NCBI GenBank assembly: GCA_004835665.1
Contig: RBKR01000008.1
Location: forward strand, 558,001 to 622,000
Length of the DNA stretch: 64,000 nucleotides
DNA from: Phoma sp. XZ068
Lineage: Eukaryota > Ascomycota > Dothideomycetes > Pleosporales > Didymellaceae
Direction: 5' to 3'
Position 1 is the stretch's first letter. Every line of letters begins with the position of its first letter. Below the pieces are notes generated by a model. It made no database searches. It saw only the letters and a program-made list of their open reading frames with translations, and had not been told where the DNA came from. Positions 21,101-33,096 of the stretch are shown piece after piece. Both the position numbers and the translations under genes were made by a program.

Positions 21101-22805
21101 ATGTTGGGCTTCCACAAGAGGACAAGGAGTTTGATTCCAGTCAAGGAGCTGGCGAAGTACGATGTTGTGCCGCATGAGGAAGAGATGTACGGATATGAAA
21201 GCGAGAGCGAGGAAGAGCAGGAGCAGCAGGACACAGACGCGTTGGATTCGACAATACGCTCCCGGAGAAGGCAACTAATGCTCGTCTACCTTGTGTTCTT
21301 TGCTGAAGCGTAAGTCCACTCACCTGATCTGTTTACCACCGATATGCACCCTATGGACCCTGAGTCGAGAGCAACCACGCTAATGCACGACATGCAGTAT
21401 CATGGCCTCGAGTCTACAGCCTCAACTCCAAATGCTCCTTTCGTCCTCTGACTACTGCGGAAATCTTTCCACCTCCTATCTCCGCAGCATCCTCGATTGC
21501 GCATATGCCTTCGGCGGCACCACCGGTCTGTTCTGGGGATACCTGGCTGATCGCATGGGCAGGCGGCGCGTCACGCTGATTGGGCTGTGGAGTATGGTGA
21601 TTTGCTGTCTGGTTATGGGCTTTGCGACAAACCTCGCTGCTTGCGCTGCCTTTAGGTTCTTTGCTGGCATGGTCAGCTCGGCGGTTGTGTGCACCAGCTT
21701 GACCATGATTGGAGATCTGAGCGCGACTACAGAAGAAAGGGCGAGGAACGTCGCAAAACTACCCTTGATTTCGCTTTGTGGCTCTGTTGGGCCACTTGCT
21801 CAGGGCATGGTCTCTGAGAGTCTGCAGGCATATGGAATGGTATGGGAGAAGTTCCCCACGCTGGGCTCGGAACTGGCGTGTGGAATCGTGCTCTTTGCGA
21901 TTGCTATGGCTGCTTCAGTCTTGCTTAGGGAGACCTTGCCGCTGCACGCTGACATTCCGGCCGAACCCATGGATCTGGATTGCGAGAAAGCAGCCTTCCT
22001 TACACGCAGCTCAGAGGACACCAACATTACCCTCGTCGACTTCGCCCGCCCAGAACCCATCACCATCACACAGTTCATGCAAGCGCCCTCCCTCCTGGTT
22101 CTCCTCTCCTCGTTCTGTCTCCTCTCCCTCCACGCCGCAACCTTCGATGTTCTCCTTCCGCACCTTGGTCACAGCAGCACACAACAAGGCGGCATGGGCA
22201 TCCCGTGTGACTGGCTCAGCATCGTCGTTCTGATCGTGCGTGGCATCGCTGCCATGACCATCTTTTCGCTCGTCCCAATGCTGATGGAGAAGCATGGCCT
22301 GCTCAAGCTCTATCGTACAGTGTCGCTCTTCTTCCCCGCCATCTACATCATCACGCCGCTTCTTGCTCTCCTGGCAGCATGCACCGGCATCGCACCCGTT
22401 CTCTCTATCTTCGCCATCTTGACAAAACAGATTCTCGCAGGCAGTGCATTCGTGCTCGTTACCCTCCTTGTTCTGAATACCACACCCGACGCTTTCTCCG
22501 CAGGAACAGTTGTCGGCATGATGCAAGTCGCATCGCTATTCAAAGCCTTCGCTGTCGCCGTAAGTGGAGCCAGCTACTACATCAGCAGCGACATCAGCGT
22601 GCCAAGTACCAACTTTGCGCTCTGGACATGTTTGGCTATCTTCGGCGCAGCAGGTGCCGGGTGTGCTTGGTTTGTGAAGGAGAGGCCGAGTGTGGGGCTG
22701 GACTTCAAGGGAGAGGTGTTGAAGTGGGAGAGCGTTTTCGACGTCGATGCCGATGAGGTCGTTGACGAGAATTTTGAGGAGAACTTTGTCATTGGCGATG
22801 ACTGA
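21101..22805 (+). CDS. MFS transporter (DHA1-like)
   Basis: Predicted 538 aa from two exons, 21101-21309 and 21398-22805; the intron is 88 nt and the join restores FFAEAIMASSLQPQ. A 60-residue acidic cytosolic N-terminus with ESESEEEQEQQ precedes the first membrane helix (RRRQLMLVYLVFFAEA). The MFS signature between TM2 and TM3 is GYLADRMGRRRVTLIG. About 11-12 hydrophobic helices follow, with a long central loop (LHADIPAEPMDLDCEKAAFL). The C-terminal tail is acidic. The family exports or imports small solutes by proton coupling; the substrate cannot be inferred. No biosynthetic cluster genes lie nearby, so a role in secondary-metabolite export is not indicated. Confidence 0.88.
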
Positions 22806-23587
22806 TCATCTTTTCTTGCTATGTCTTTTATATCTAGCGACTTCTTTCCTAGCGTTATGTAGCGATTTTCCTTGTGTATACATCACAGCATTTTCAATGC
22901 CATCTCATTGACATCTACCACGCTGCTTCCAAGCCTCATAGTGAGATTCATGCACACCCACTGTTTTGATATCACAGCCTCTGATACCCTGGTCTTGTCA
23001 TCAACTCCTTGAGATTGCGGTCAAGAGAGGCACGTGAATGGGATTGGGGTAGCCGAAGACTGAAACACGCCAGCTCGGAATTTAGTACACATGTGGAACA
23101 CATACATGCAGCAACCGTGGTATTCTTCGCTGGACAGGTTGACATGAGCAAAACAGCAGGCGACGTGGACACTCAGGCACTCAGGGCTCACTGTGATCCT
23201 TCTGCTGCACTCCACTGGTTTGCCACGTTGATCCTCCCCGCAGCCCACGGGTTTGCATCTGCCACTAATATCCCAAATAGGCTAGAACAAAACAATGGCA
23301 AGAACGACACGAGCGGCGGGCGGGATGCCCCTGCATGACAGCGTTCAAAATGAGCAAAGGAGTGGTCGCTCTGTTTGGGGCAGGCCCAAGGGTGCCTGGG
23401 AAGGCAACCGCAAGTCGTGTCCCCTTTCACCTTTTGTCCACAACACGCCTTGCAGACTGTTTGTTTGTTGATCCCGCGCGTGTACTACCACCACCAAACC
23501 CCACCACTACCAAACCCATCCGTATCTATTAGGCCCACCACTCTACACAACATTTAGCACAATACAGCATTTGCGACAGTCAGCGCC
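22806..23587. other. Intergenic, about 0.78 kb
   Basis: 3' UTR of the MFS gene and promoter of the NTF2-like gene, with a CCACCA-rich leader near 23490-23540. No gene seen. Confidence 0.5.
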
Positions 23588-25304
23588 ATGACGCTCAGCG
23601 ACACGTACCAGACCTTCTTGGACCGTCCTTCGCAGGGCGCTCTTGCGGAAAAGGCTGCGCTGCACTACATCACAACCCTCACCAGCATCCAGGATGCCGC
23701 GGCCATCATCAAGCACCTGCAGGTTCAGGACAAATTGCTGAAGAAGACGAAGCAGCAGGTTGTGAGCGTCGTAGAGGGCAGGCATGCACTCAGTTTGGAC
23801 GTGGAGACGACACTTGAGTTCCAGAACGGCGGCGGCGCGTACCTGCCTGGGCTGGATGACAACTTTGTCGCAGACCGCACTGTTACTTTCCCTATGGTAA
23901 GCACGCTACCATAAGACGCGCGGGCGCATGCTAACAATAACACAGGTCCACATCGTGCACTTCGACAGCGCAAACAAGATTGTGCAGATTCGTCAGTACT
24001 GGGACCAGGGCTCCCTGCTGAAGCAAATCGACGTGATCGGCGCGCGCTCTCGCAATTGGCCTATCCGCGAAGGCTCGGAGCAGGCAAAGCTGATCAAGCG
24101 TTCTGCTCAAGTCGCACAACCAGACTCAGCGCCGTCTTCGCGCCCTTCGACCGCTGGACGAGGCGCAGATGAGGTCTCAATTCGCTCGCGAGGCTCGACC
24201 ACCAATGCCACAAACGATCCCCACGCGTCCCTTTCCCTCTTCGAGCGTCGTCAGATTGACGAAGAGGAGCTGCCCAGTGCGCACCAAATAGCACCGCGCG
24301 CACTGTCCGCAAAGCCTCCACCGCGCGAGTACTCCGAGCTCTTTGTTGGCGAGGATGCAAAATCGCCATCTCCGCAGAACCAGAGAATCCCAGTCAAGGG
24401 TGGTGCCAATAAGCAGCCATATGCAAACCGCTTGTTCGAGGACACAGAGGAGGACAGGATTGCGTCTACACCACTCAGCGTCACCAAGACAAACCCCAAG
24501 AAGTACAACCACTTCGAGTTTGGCGATGGTGGAGACGAGGAGACACCGCGTGGACGTGATGCATCAAGGAAAGAGGGGCCTCGCGACAAGAGTAAGAGCC
24601 AGGCAAACTGGGAATTTGACGATTTTGCTACGCCAGAGAAGACAAACCCCAAGATACAGCCACAAGCTGTTCGTCACCTCAACTGGGAAGACGATGAGGT
24701 AAGTACGCGCTGAGGGAAACAACACTTTGGCCTTCTTGTCCTTGTGCTGCGTCCTGACTTTGAAGTCTGTGACTGAACTATGAGCTGTGCTGATACACTG
24801 CAGGTCGAGACTTCTCCTGTCCGCGTTGAGCGCGTGCACAAGGCACGACCTGGTACTGGCCACCAGTTCGAATTCAAGGATGAGAACACACCAGCTGCGC
24901 GCAGGGCTCCGGCTCCCACCAAGGGTGGTGTCTCAAACAAGGGCCAGGGACTGTACAAGGATCACGTTACCGGCAACGATGATGACGAGGGCATCGCTCA
25001 CAGCGATAGTCGTGCACTGAACGATGTCACCAAGGCAGTCAAGAACAAGAACCGCTCCAAGGATTTTGGCGCCCACTGGGAAATGAACGACAACACGCCA
25101 GACGGCAAGTCCACCGAGAATTACAAGATCAACATTGCTGGTAACGGCATGGGTAACCGCGCTGGCACTCAGTTCTCTCTGTTCGACGAGCCAGAGGAGC
25201 CCAAAGCTGACAATAGGATGATTGGGAACCACAAGGGAATCAGAGCCACTGGCGACGGTATGGGCGGGCGCAAGGGCGCGGACAAGAGCTTCTGGGACTT
25301 CTAG
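23588..25304 (+). CDS. NTF2-like-fold protein with long acidic repetitive C-terminal tail
   Basis: Predicted 520 aa from three exons: 23588-23896, 23946-24698 and 24804-25304 (introns 49 and 105 nt). The N-terminal about 155 residues look like an NTF2/SnoaL-type alpha+beta domain (a helical DTYQTFLDRP start, then beta strands ending VHIVHFDSANKIVQIRQYWD). The remaining about 360 residues are disordered, rich in charged residues, Ser, Pro, Asn and Gly. They carry about seven copies of an aromatic-acidic motif such as HFEFGDG, NWEFDDF, NWEDDE, QFEFKDE, HWEMNDN, QFSLFDE and a C-terminal SFWDF. A conserved NGMGNRAG/DGMGGRKG pair is near the end. I know of no assigned function. A scaffold binding a partner through repeated linear motifs is a reasonable inference only. 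Confidence 0.85.
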
Positions 25305-25531
25305 ATGTTCGGTTGCCGCTGTGTAGAACATTTCCGTCCCTCGATCTCTCTAAACTTGTGTTTGTCCTTGTAACCTCGGGAAAGCTTGGGTGTGTGTTAC
25401 GATCTTTGGCGTGGTTGGCACATCAGCATGGTCCGGCTGGCGCAATCACAGGTATACCATGGTGACATAGTTCCAATTCATGACATTTCTTTGATATCTA
25501 CTTGGGTGTATGTCCAGTTCGCCCATATCAT

Positions 25532-26935
25532 TCAACGTGCAGACTCTGCCGGTAGATATTTCGCGGCTTTGGCAAAAACGATCTCTAGCTCGTCTCCAAC
25601 TCTGTAGCTATCCATCTCGCCGTCCCACTTCACGAGTCTGCTCGACGAACTGAGCCCCATTCGTGTCTGTCCTGTCCCCGAGCACAATCCTTTTTCTATA
25701 AGCATCGTCCACACGCAACGAAACGCCTCGCCTTCATGCTCACGCTCGCCTCCCTCCCCGTCCGTCGTAGGATCGTTGAACCATACTCCTCTCTCCACAA
25801 TGCGGTGCAGGTCATCACAACTATCCATGCTCGCCCAAATATCCCAGGGCATGTATTTGATGCGGACATCTTGTAGTGTAGACGAGTTCAGCATCGAAAG
25901 GGCGTGCACGGCTACATGAACCCAGTACCGCACTTTCAGCGGTAATATGTAGTCTGGACGGCTGTTGCGGCGGTGGAAAAATGACTCTCGGCTTATGAAG
26001 TATAGAGGTAGGGTTATGGACGTTAGGGACGAGAAGGTGGGCGAGGCGAGGTATGTGAAGAGGGGCGTGACTTCCATCTCGACTAGCAGATCGAGCTTTG
26101 TGCTCAGGTCTTCGGCAGTGTTCGAGGTTGCTGACGGGTGGTACGTTTCCTCGGCGTCTTGAAATGGGTTGTGGTCCGCGAAGCCAAAGATATCGTCCGC
26201 AGCTGCGTTTTGATTTAGCACGGGAGCTTGGTGCTGGTACGCAGGGTACAGCGACGCGTCCGCCGGGTCGTAGAAATTGTCGTCGTAGTACCCACCAGTG
26301 TGGTCGTGCTCGTCGTAGTGGCAGTTGTATGCTGCGCCGCGGACATAGTCGACATCCACCTCCACGGTATCATACTCCTGCTCTGCAGCTTCAAACCACC
26401 ATTCATCACGCCCATGTGTGCGGTCGGGTGGGTACATGCGCAGGTCTGGAAACGTGACCCAGTCTAGCTCGATGGCATTCAACCATTTGAGCCATTGCTT
26501 GCCAGACCCATTATGCTGTTCGACAGCTTCAAGGAGCGACTTCAAAACAAAAGGGCCGCAGCTGAGAAAGACGGTGTGGTGTTTGAAGAGGACTTCAAGT
26601 GCTTCGAGGGCGATTTGCCGGTTGATGAGGAAGTACTCGTGGTGTAGGATGAGGAGAAGGGCGGCGGCGCTTGGTTGGAAGTATTTCAAGTTGCGGCGCT
26701 CAATACGGAGAGCGCGGTCGCTGCGCTTGTCGGGGATGCTAAGGGCATGGTTGTAGATCTGGTTGTGTTAGACAATTGTGTTAATGCTGGTTGCAGCCTG
26801 GGAGCATACCTGATCGCGCAGTTCGCGTGGCAGTCGTAAGAATGGCAGGATCGATCTGCTCGATGAAATATGCGCTGTGCCTGCAGAACTATCAACCACA
26901 GGTGCTACAGGTGCAGCACACGCAGTCACAGCCAT
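25532..26935 (-). CDS. Conserved protein with short F-box/2EXR-like N-terminal motif, function unknown
   Basis: Predicted 450 aa from two exons, 26935-26810 and 26758-25532; the intron 26809-26759 is 51 nt. The join restores PFLRLPRELRDQIYNHALS, a motif common at the start of fungal 2EXR/F-box-like proteins. A helical region follows (ALLLILHHEYFLINRQIALEALEVLF). The middle (about residues 160-240) is rich in Tyr, His, Asp and Asn, probably disordered. The C-terminal half is a folded, Trp-containing region (VRYWVHVAVHALSML; IKYMPWDIWASMDSC). Such proteins are abundant in filamentous ascomycetes and mostly uncharacterised. Substrate-adaptor activity is only suggested by the motif. Confidence 0.75.
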
Positions 26936-29900
26936 CTTACCTCTTCGCCTCAATATGTCGCGTCGTATTTCGTTTCTTCGGAAGTCTCCCCCGCAAAGCC
27001 ACTACGCCATCATCACGTGATCATGCACCTGACTAGGGTCCCCTGCCCGGAAGCAGATCTCTCTTTCGGGCAGGAGCAAGAGATCGACGGCGTTGTGCGG
27101 GCCGATGAGCAGCCTGTCGTCTGAACGTGTTTGGCACTGGCAGCCCGTGGCCCCATCTAACCTTACGCAATTCCGGGCGGCGCTTCTATGGCTGAAGCAC
27201 GGAGTAATTATAATAAGATGTCAAGGTTGTCGGTGGACAACACCATTGGGGCAACGCGTTGCTCACTTCCAGCATGCCCCTGAGCGAAGGATCGACCGAT
27301 AATATTTCGAAGTCTCAGTCGCATTTGGATCTTGCCCGAGCTGAGGAATAACTCCACCAGATCTGGCCAAGATGCCGCTAGTTAGTCGGCGATCACTGAA
27401 CAGAGCCAAAGCGATCTTTGGTGATGCTTGTCGACCAACGGGCACAGCGCCGTTCGCTACCATTGCACGTTGGATGCAGATTGCCTTTGGAGAACCCGCT
27501 GCATGTTGTGCAGTGATAGACCATGGGCTGAGCAGTAAGCGTACTACGCTGTCGGCAGGCTCTCCCGAGAAAGTTTATGAATATAGTCGTAGGAGTCGGA
27601 CTTCATACGCTTTGGTATCGTCGGTGTTGATCATGGCTAGAAGCGAGTGGGCTAAGCAGTTTCGTAACTATCCACCCGAAATTGCTATGTTGGAATGTCA
27701 CTCGGGAGCGACCTTCAGTGAGCAATCTCAACTGCCGATAATTGCTGAGCCCTGTTGACCACCGTTGAACGTGGTGCGACCTGCCAGCTACGTACCAACT
27801 GCATCTGTGCGACAGGTAGAGTCCCAACAGTTCCATCTATGAACGGCTACCGGCTGCTCACTTACGAGGCTCGATGCACAACATAAAGTCTCAATCCGCG
27901 TGTTTCGGCTTGAGTCTGTCCTAGCAACGTGTTGTCCTCTGGCGACACAAAGCCAGTTCAGATTCTGCAAGTCCATAGGTGGCTTAGATCGGACGGTGAC
28001 GATGCAGTGTTGAGTGCGATGGTTTTCCCCGTAGCCAGGGTTTGCATGGAAACCAGATGCCAGTGCTCCACCTGACCGTACCTCGCAGACATGCAGTCTG
28101 CCGTGTAAGCAACTGCTCCAAGTAGTTATTTACACGAACTAGAATGCAAGGCTGACAGGTACAGCAGGTTATGTGTACGGACGTAGAGTAGATAGCTTGG
28201 TGCCTGTAATTAGTCGTGCATACTATAGTTTCAAGATCTGCAGTTGGACGCAGGGCGAGATCAAGCACTCGACATGTTTTCGATACAAACAGAGGAGCTC
28301 TTCCAAATCGTGGTGCTCAGTGAGAGACATTGTCTTCTCACCTAGGACAAGGCCAATAGCAACCCCAAGACAACCTGACCCATGGTCCATGCTGGAAGTG
28401 TGTTGTGTACAGAGCATGCATTGGCACCTGACACAAAAGCCGTTATTCTCGAAACCTGGTTGTCGGTTCTTGCGTACTGTCGCACAATCCGGGTCTCAAG
28501 CAAAGAGGCGTACATACGGTGGTGGCCCTGACAACAACCTCGAGCTAAGTCATTTGACTAGGCTGAAGGACGCTCAAAACCGACGAGAGATGCAGGTTGT
28601 GTCAATGAGTCGGCCGCGCTTAACCGGGAACTGCTGTGAGGCTGCTGTAACCATGGGATTCAGCCGTCCATTTGTGCTACCCTGTGACCAGGCCGCAACA
28701 TGACTGATCTTCATTGTTTGTCTCAGAAGACAAGCCAGGTATACCGGGACACTTGACGATCTCTGAGGTATGTTACTACTGGGAAACTGTCGTTGTGGTT
28801 CTATCAGACTCTTGAAATCACTTCCTTGGAGCGTGCATTTTTGTTTATTGAGTGTCCGGGGATGCAAGTTTGCACCGCAGCTTGGCCTCCGAAATCGTAC
28901 GAGGGCGCTTTTCCCACACCTAGTCTGCGCAGGCCACACTGCAGCAGCCTTGCTCTCTGTCATTGACCTGCATCAATGAGGTGCGTACGCAACGTGACCA
29001 CTGACGATGTCGTGTAACTGCCCTGTAGATCGGCACACGCCCCGCTGTAAGCATTCTGGTATGAGGTGATCTCAGAAACCACCAGACCTCGGGACAGGGG
29101 ATGACATAAACTTTCAATCATCTCGGTCCGGAGGTCAGAGAAATTGATCCGTTGAAGATACAAGCCTGGCAGTTTGCGGTTCACGAGGCGAGGAGCTAAT
29201 CCTGTTCATCATTTGTTCCGCTCAATGGGTGCGGTGTGGGACCAGTTGCAAGGATGGGGGACCTGGGAGACCATTTTAGTGTAGCCGACCGAGGAGCAAC
29301 TTCGAGGGGGCTCAACAAGAGACGGTTTAGACCTCTCTGGATATAGGCATGAGATAACCCACTTGTGATCTGCCTGTCTGGGTACGGAGCGCCCTATTTC
29401 GTCTGGATCTGGTACCTCTCTTCGTTCGTCTTTTGATGCACTGAACCTAGTACCTAGCGCAGCCCAATTCTCCTACCAGGACCACTGGTAGGCAACGGTG
29501 GGCAACGATAGCGAACACGTCGCAGCCTCGAGCAAAGCAATGTGCAGCAATAATGCTTGTAGCGTTAATGTCTGAAGCATGCACGACTCGGCGGGGTGTC
29601 GGCCATGAGGATCGTCAGTGGAGCGCAGACTTTGCTTTTCCCGGCGAGCGCGCCGGTTGGGCAGGAGACGTGGAGAATAGGTGGCCCTCGTGGCGGGCGG
29701 TGCTATGTACAGCGGGCGGCATCACTAATCCCACGCCCTCACGGCTCAGGTGCTGGCCTACTACCATGGTACGGTGAAGGTGTTGCTCCTCAGGCTCACG
29801 CATGTGTCCCCGCTGGAATGCTGGACGACGATGCGCAGTCGCGGTCCCCGGGCGCTGATTGTCCGGCAAATGTCGTGCTGCTGGTCGTCATCTGCACCGC

Positions 29901-31379
29901 CATCTGACCATGCAGCAACGCAGCAGTTCGCGCGCGGAGCCAGGGAGGGCCATATTAGTTGCAACTAGCCGCCGCTAGGCGGGCTTGTTTAGATACACGA
30001 GGCCTCGATTGAACGATTCCCACGTGCGCCCGGCTTTGTTCTGGGCACCAGTATCCTCATTAATTGGTCCCTCCCAGAGGTGCCCTTGCTGATCGAATTC
30101 GTGATTGTTGGCTTTCCACTCCGCTGCAAGCTCCTCCACTTCGAATCCATCCCGCGGTTGCACACACGTCCAGACCACCGGCTGCGCGCTGCTTGTTCGT
30201 GTCTCCATCCGGCTCGTTGTGTGCCCTCCGCGCCCTTGGAACTGAACGGAGCCCGTCCATGCAAGGCACGCTGTGCTGATTGAATCATCGGTCGCGAGCA
30301 ACAGCTGCTGCCCCCTCACCTTCCCAGGACTCCAAGTCGACCTGAATGTCTGCTGAAGCTGGCTCTCCTTCCACCTAACACCCCACTGCACTCTGCACTC
30401 TGCCCGCCGCGTGCAGCAAGACGAGTGCGCGTGCTGATTCGGCGCTGACTTTGTTTTCGCCGCCCCCGATCTGTTTGGGAAGTGCAGTTTGACCGCACTC
30501 GACGTGTGCAACCTCCAGGCGCCACCCATCAGCTGCTCCATAGGCTCCCGGAACAGGCCAAAGCTCACCAGCGACGTCTGGCGCGCCTCGCAGCACGTTG
30601 CATCGGATCGCCAGGACGCCAGTCATCGCGTAAATAACAGATCCCGCCTTCAGGACGCTGTGTAGCAGTTTGGCGCCAAGCACAATTGGCTCTGCAATTG
30701 ACCTTGCTGCAACGCAGACCCGCCGAGGATTGCACTGCAGCCACGTCCAATCTGGCTACGAGCGTTGGTGAGAGCTTCATGATCCGTCGCAGTCGCCGCG
30801 ACTATCACTCGTTTAGCCTGGTGTTGCTGCTGTCCGCCAAAAGAAGGGCGCCTCGGCATCGTCATCGCTCAGATCGGCTCCAGCTGCAAGTACCTGCGAC
30901 TCTCCTGCCCAGCGGAATTGTTCGCGTGTAAGCCGCACGCGATTGCGCCTGCCGTAGCAGAATATTTGCTCGGCGCGTACCCGGAACATTTTGTTCTGCT
31001 GGCCTGCCCCGCCAAACGTCTACTCGACCCCAAAGGGTAGGAGCGACCACCTGCGTCCCCGTGCGCCCTCGACCCTCGACCTTCCTTCTCTTCAGCCTGC
31101 AGCCCTCCCTGGCCATCCTCCTCCTCCACGCTGCTGCCATTCTTCGACCCCAGACCAGCGCCCTCTCTTCTTACCACCATCTCGGTCCAGCAACCCGCTG
31201 CAACGGGAACGTCACCCACCTATAACGCTCCCTTCCAGGCCTCGCACTCTTGCTCCTCATTGGCCAGCGGCCCACCACTGGCGCTCTGCATCACCACCCG
31301 TTCACGGCAACCCGCCCCAGATTTGCCTCCCAACCTCAGGTAGTGCAAAAGGTACCGGCCCTCGCTCATCAAAGTCTTT
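26936..31379. other. Gene-poor interval, 4.4 kb
   Basis: The longest gene-free stretch of the window. Short open frames (for example 27372-27758 + and 28173-28703 +) lack recognisable domains, splice context or family resemblance, so I do not call them. No terminal inverted repeats, LTRs or transposase/reverse-transcriptase motifs seen. From about 30990 the + strand becomes strongly C/T-rich, consistent with a promoter and long 5' leader for the bHLH gene. Confidence 0.5.
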
Positions 31380-33096
31380 ATGGAGTCTGTCTCTCAACAA
31401 CGGCCACCCGCGCCTGGCAACGGGTCTCACCCTCAGGCACTCCCGTCCATTGCTTCTCTCACCAGCAGCCTCTCTCCATCTGAACAGAGCCCAGTCCGAT
31501 TCAGACAGCACTCCGAGTCTCGCGAGGCTCGTGATTCTGGCAACTGGTCCATCTCTCAGAGCAAACGTGAGTGTTCCCCGTTACTTGCTCAATGTGCTTC
31601 CAAGGTCTCTTCATTCTGGAGCTAACAATCCACAGACTCCTCAACTGTATCCAACAACATGGGTCTCCAACTGCAGACCATTCTCAACGCTGAGGATTCA
31701 CCAACACGCAATGTACCTGACACGCCTACTTCAGTCAGGCATCAGGCTAGTCACCCTCAACCGGTACGTCGCTCATGGTCTGGTGTAATATGTATTAACA
31801 AGCTCTCAGCCCAGCGCGCCATTCCCCTCCCTCAACCAAGGGTTCGGCGACAACCGTCGGAGCATTGACGCAGGCTCGCACTTCGACTCCCGACGCAGTA
31901 GTGTGGACAGTCGTATGAATGTGGGAATGGGTCACCTTCAGATCAGCCCTGCTTCACCGTACGACAGCCAAAACACATCACGAGTTTCGCTGGTCTCCAA
32001 CCTACAGCAACAACGAGGTATCACCAATCCTGATGCACGCATCAATGGCGCTTCCCCGCTGTCTCCCCCGGTTCGCAACAGCGGCATCCGGGCTAATCAT
32101 CCTCCTCGCCGTGCGCCTGTCATCAACCCTAATCCTCGAAGCGTATCGGGTATGCCAGATCCCATGGCTGCGGCGCCTACAAAAGGTTACGCTTGGGCTT
32201 TTCCTGCCGAATTTGAACCTGATGAGAGGCGGGCATCAAGCAGTGGTGAGTCTAGCGCAGGAAATTCACACATCCCATCGCGCCAGAATAGCTTTGCCAC
32301 ATCGATCAACAGTAGCATCTACACAACAGATTCACAACTTCCCTCAGGGCAGAAGCGATTAGATAACGGCACGCGCTCCCCACCTTTGATGAAAGACCTT
32401 TGCTAACCTTACCCAGATATCTCAACAACTCATCACCACTCCATGCAGCACCGCAGTGTCACAAGTCTTCAAGGTCTCGATCATGGATCTATGGCTCAAG
32501 GCAGTGGGAACTATAGTCGGACCCCAGAGCTTCGCATTAGCCACAAGATGGCTGAAAGGAAGCGTCGTAGCGAGATGAAGAACCTCTTCGATGAACTCAA
32601 CCAGATCCTTCCCAATTCTCCTGGAAGTAAATCCAGCAAGTGGGAGATTCTTACAAAGTGTAAGCGTCACAGATCCTCCATCAGGCAAACTCACGCTAAC
32701 GCTACGGTAGCTATTGAATACATTAGAAATCTTGGCAGAGCGCACGAAGCAGCTCGCGCCGAGAATGCGCGACTACGACCTGAAGCAGACTTCTCTCGCC
32801 GAGCGCAAGAGGAGAACGAGCTTCTGAAGAATGAATTGACCGCCATGTGGACGAGCCTGCGCCGCCTTGACCCTAACAACCCGCACATCTATGGAAGCAT
32901 GACAGGTATGCTTGCTCAACAGCAAGGCAACACACCAGCGTCAACCAACAATGTGCTGCCGCCATTACAACAGCAGCAACAACAGCCCCAGACACAGCCT
33001 CCACCGCAACAACCTCAATGGGGGACGCCCGCACCCACAGCCATGCAAGGCGTCGAATTTGGCGGTATGCGACCTTACGAGCACCCACACCGTTGA
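31380..33096 (+). CDS. Basic helix-loop-helix transcription factor
   Basis: Predicted 500 aa from five exons: 31380-31566, 31636-31763, 31810-32368, 32417-32659 and 32711-33096. Introns are 69, 46, 48 and 51 nt. The third intron is GC-AG (GCACGC..CTAACCTTACCCAG), the only solution that keeps phase with a normal intron size. Ser/Pro-rich N-terminus with SRQNSFATS and TTDSQLPSGQKRL. The basic region has HKMAERKRRSEMKN, with E-box contact residues His334, Glu338 and Arg342. It is followed by helix 1 (LFDELNQILP), a loop, and helix 2 (KSIEYIRNLGRAH) running into a short leucine-zipper-like heptad (AENARLRPE..NELLKNEL). The C-terminus is Gln/Pro-rich. It probably binds CANNTG/CACGTG as a dimer; target pathway unknown. 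Confidence 0.88.

Noticed and set aside
27372..27758. 128-codon open frame in the gene-poor interval
   Set aside because: No domain, no splice or promoter context, and comparable open frames occur by chance in this composition.
28173..28703. 176-codon open frame in the gene-poor interval
   Set aside because: Translation is low in structure and unrecognised; competing open frames lie on the other strand.
29975..30568. 197-codon minus-strand open frame
   Set aside because: Overlapped by several other open frames in all phases, typical of GC-rich non-coding sequence; no family resemblance.
30991..31788. 265-codon plus-strand open frame overlapping the bHLH leader
   Set aside because: It crosses the bHLH first exon and two introns in another frame and is Pro/Leu/Ser-rich because the leader is C/T-rich.
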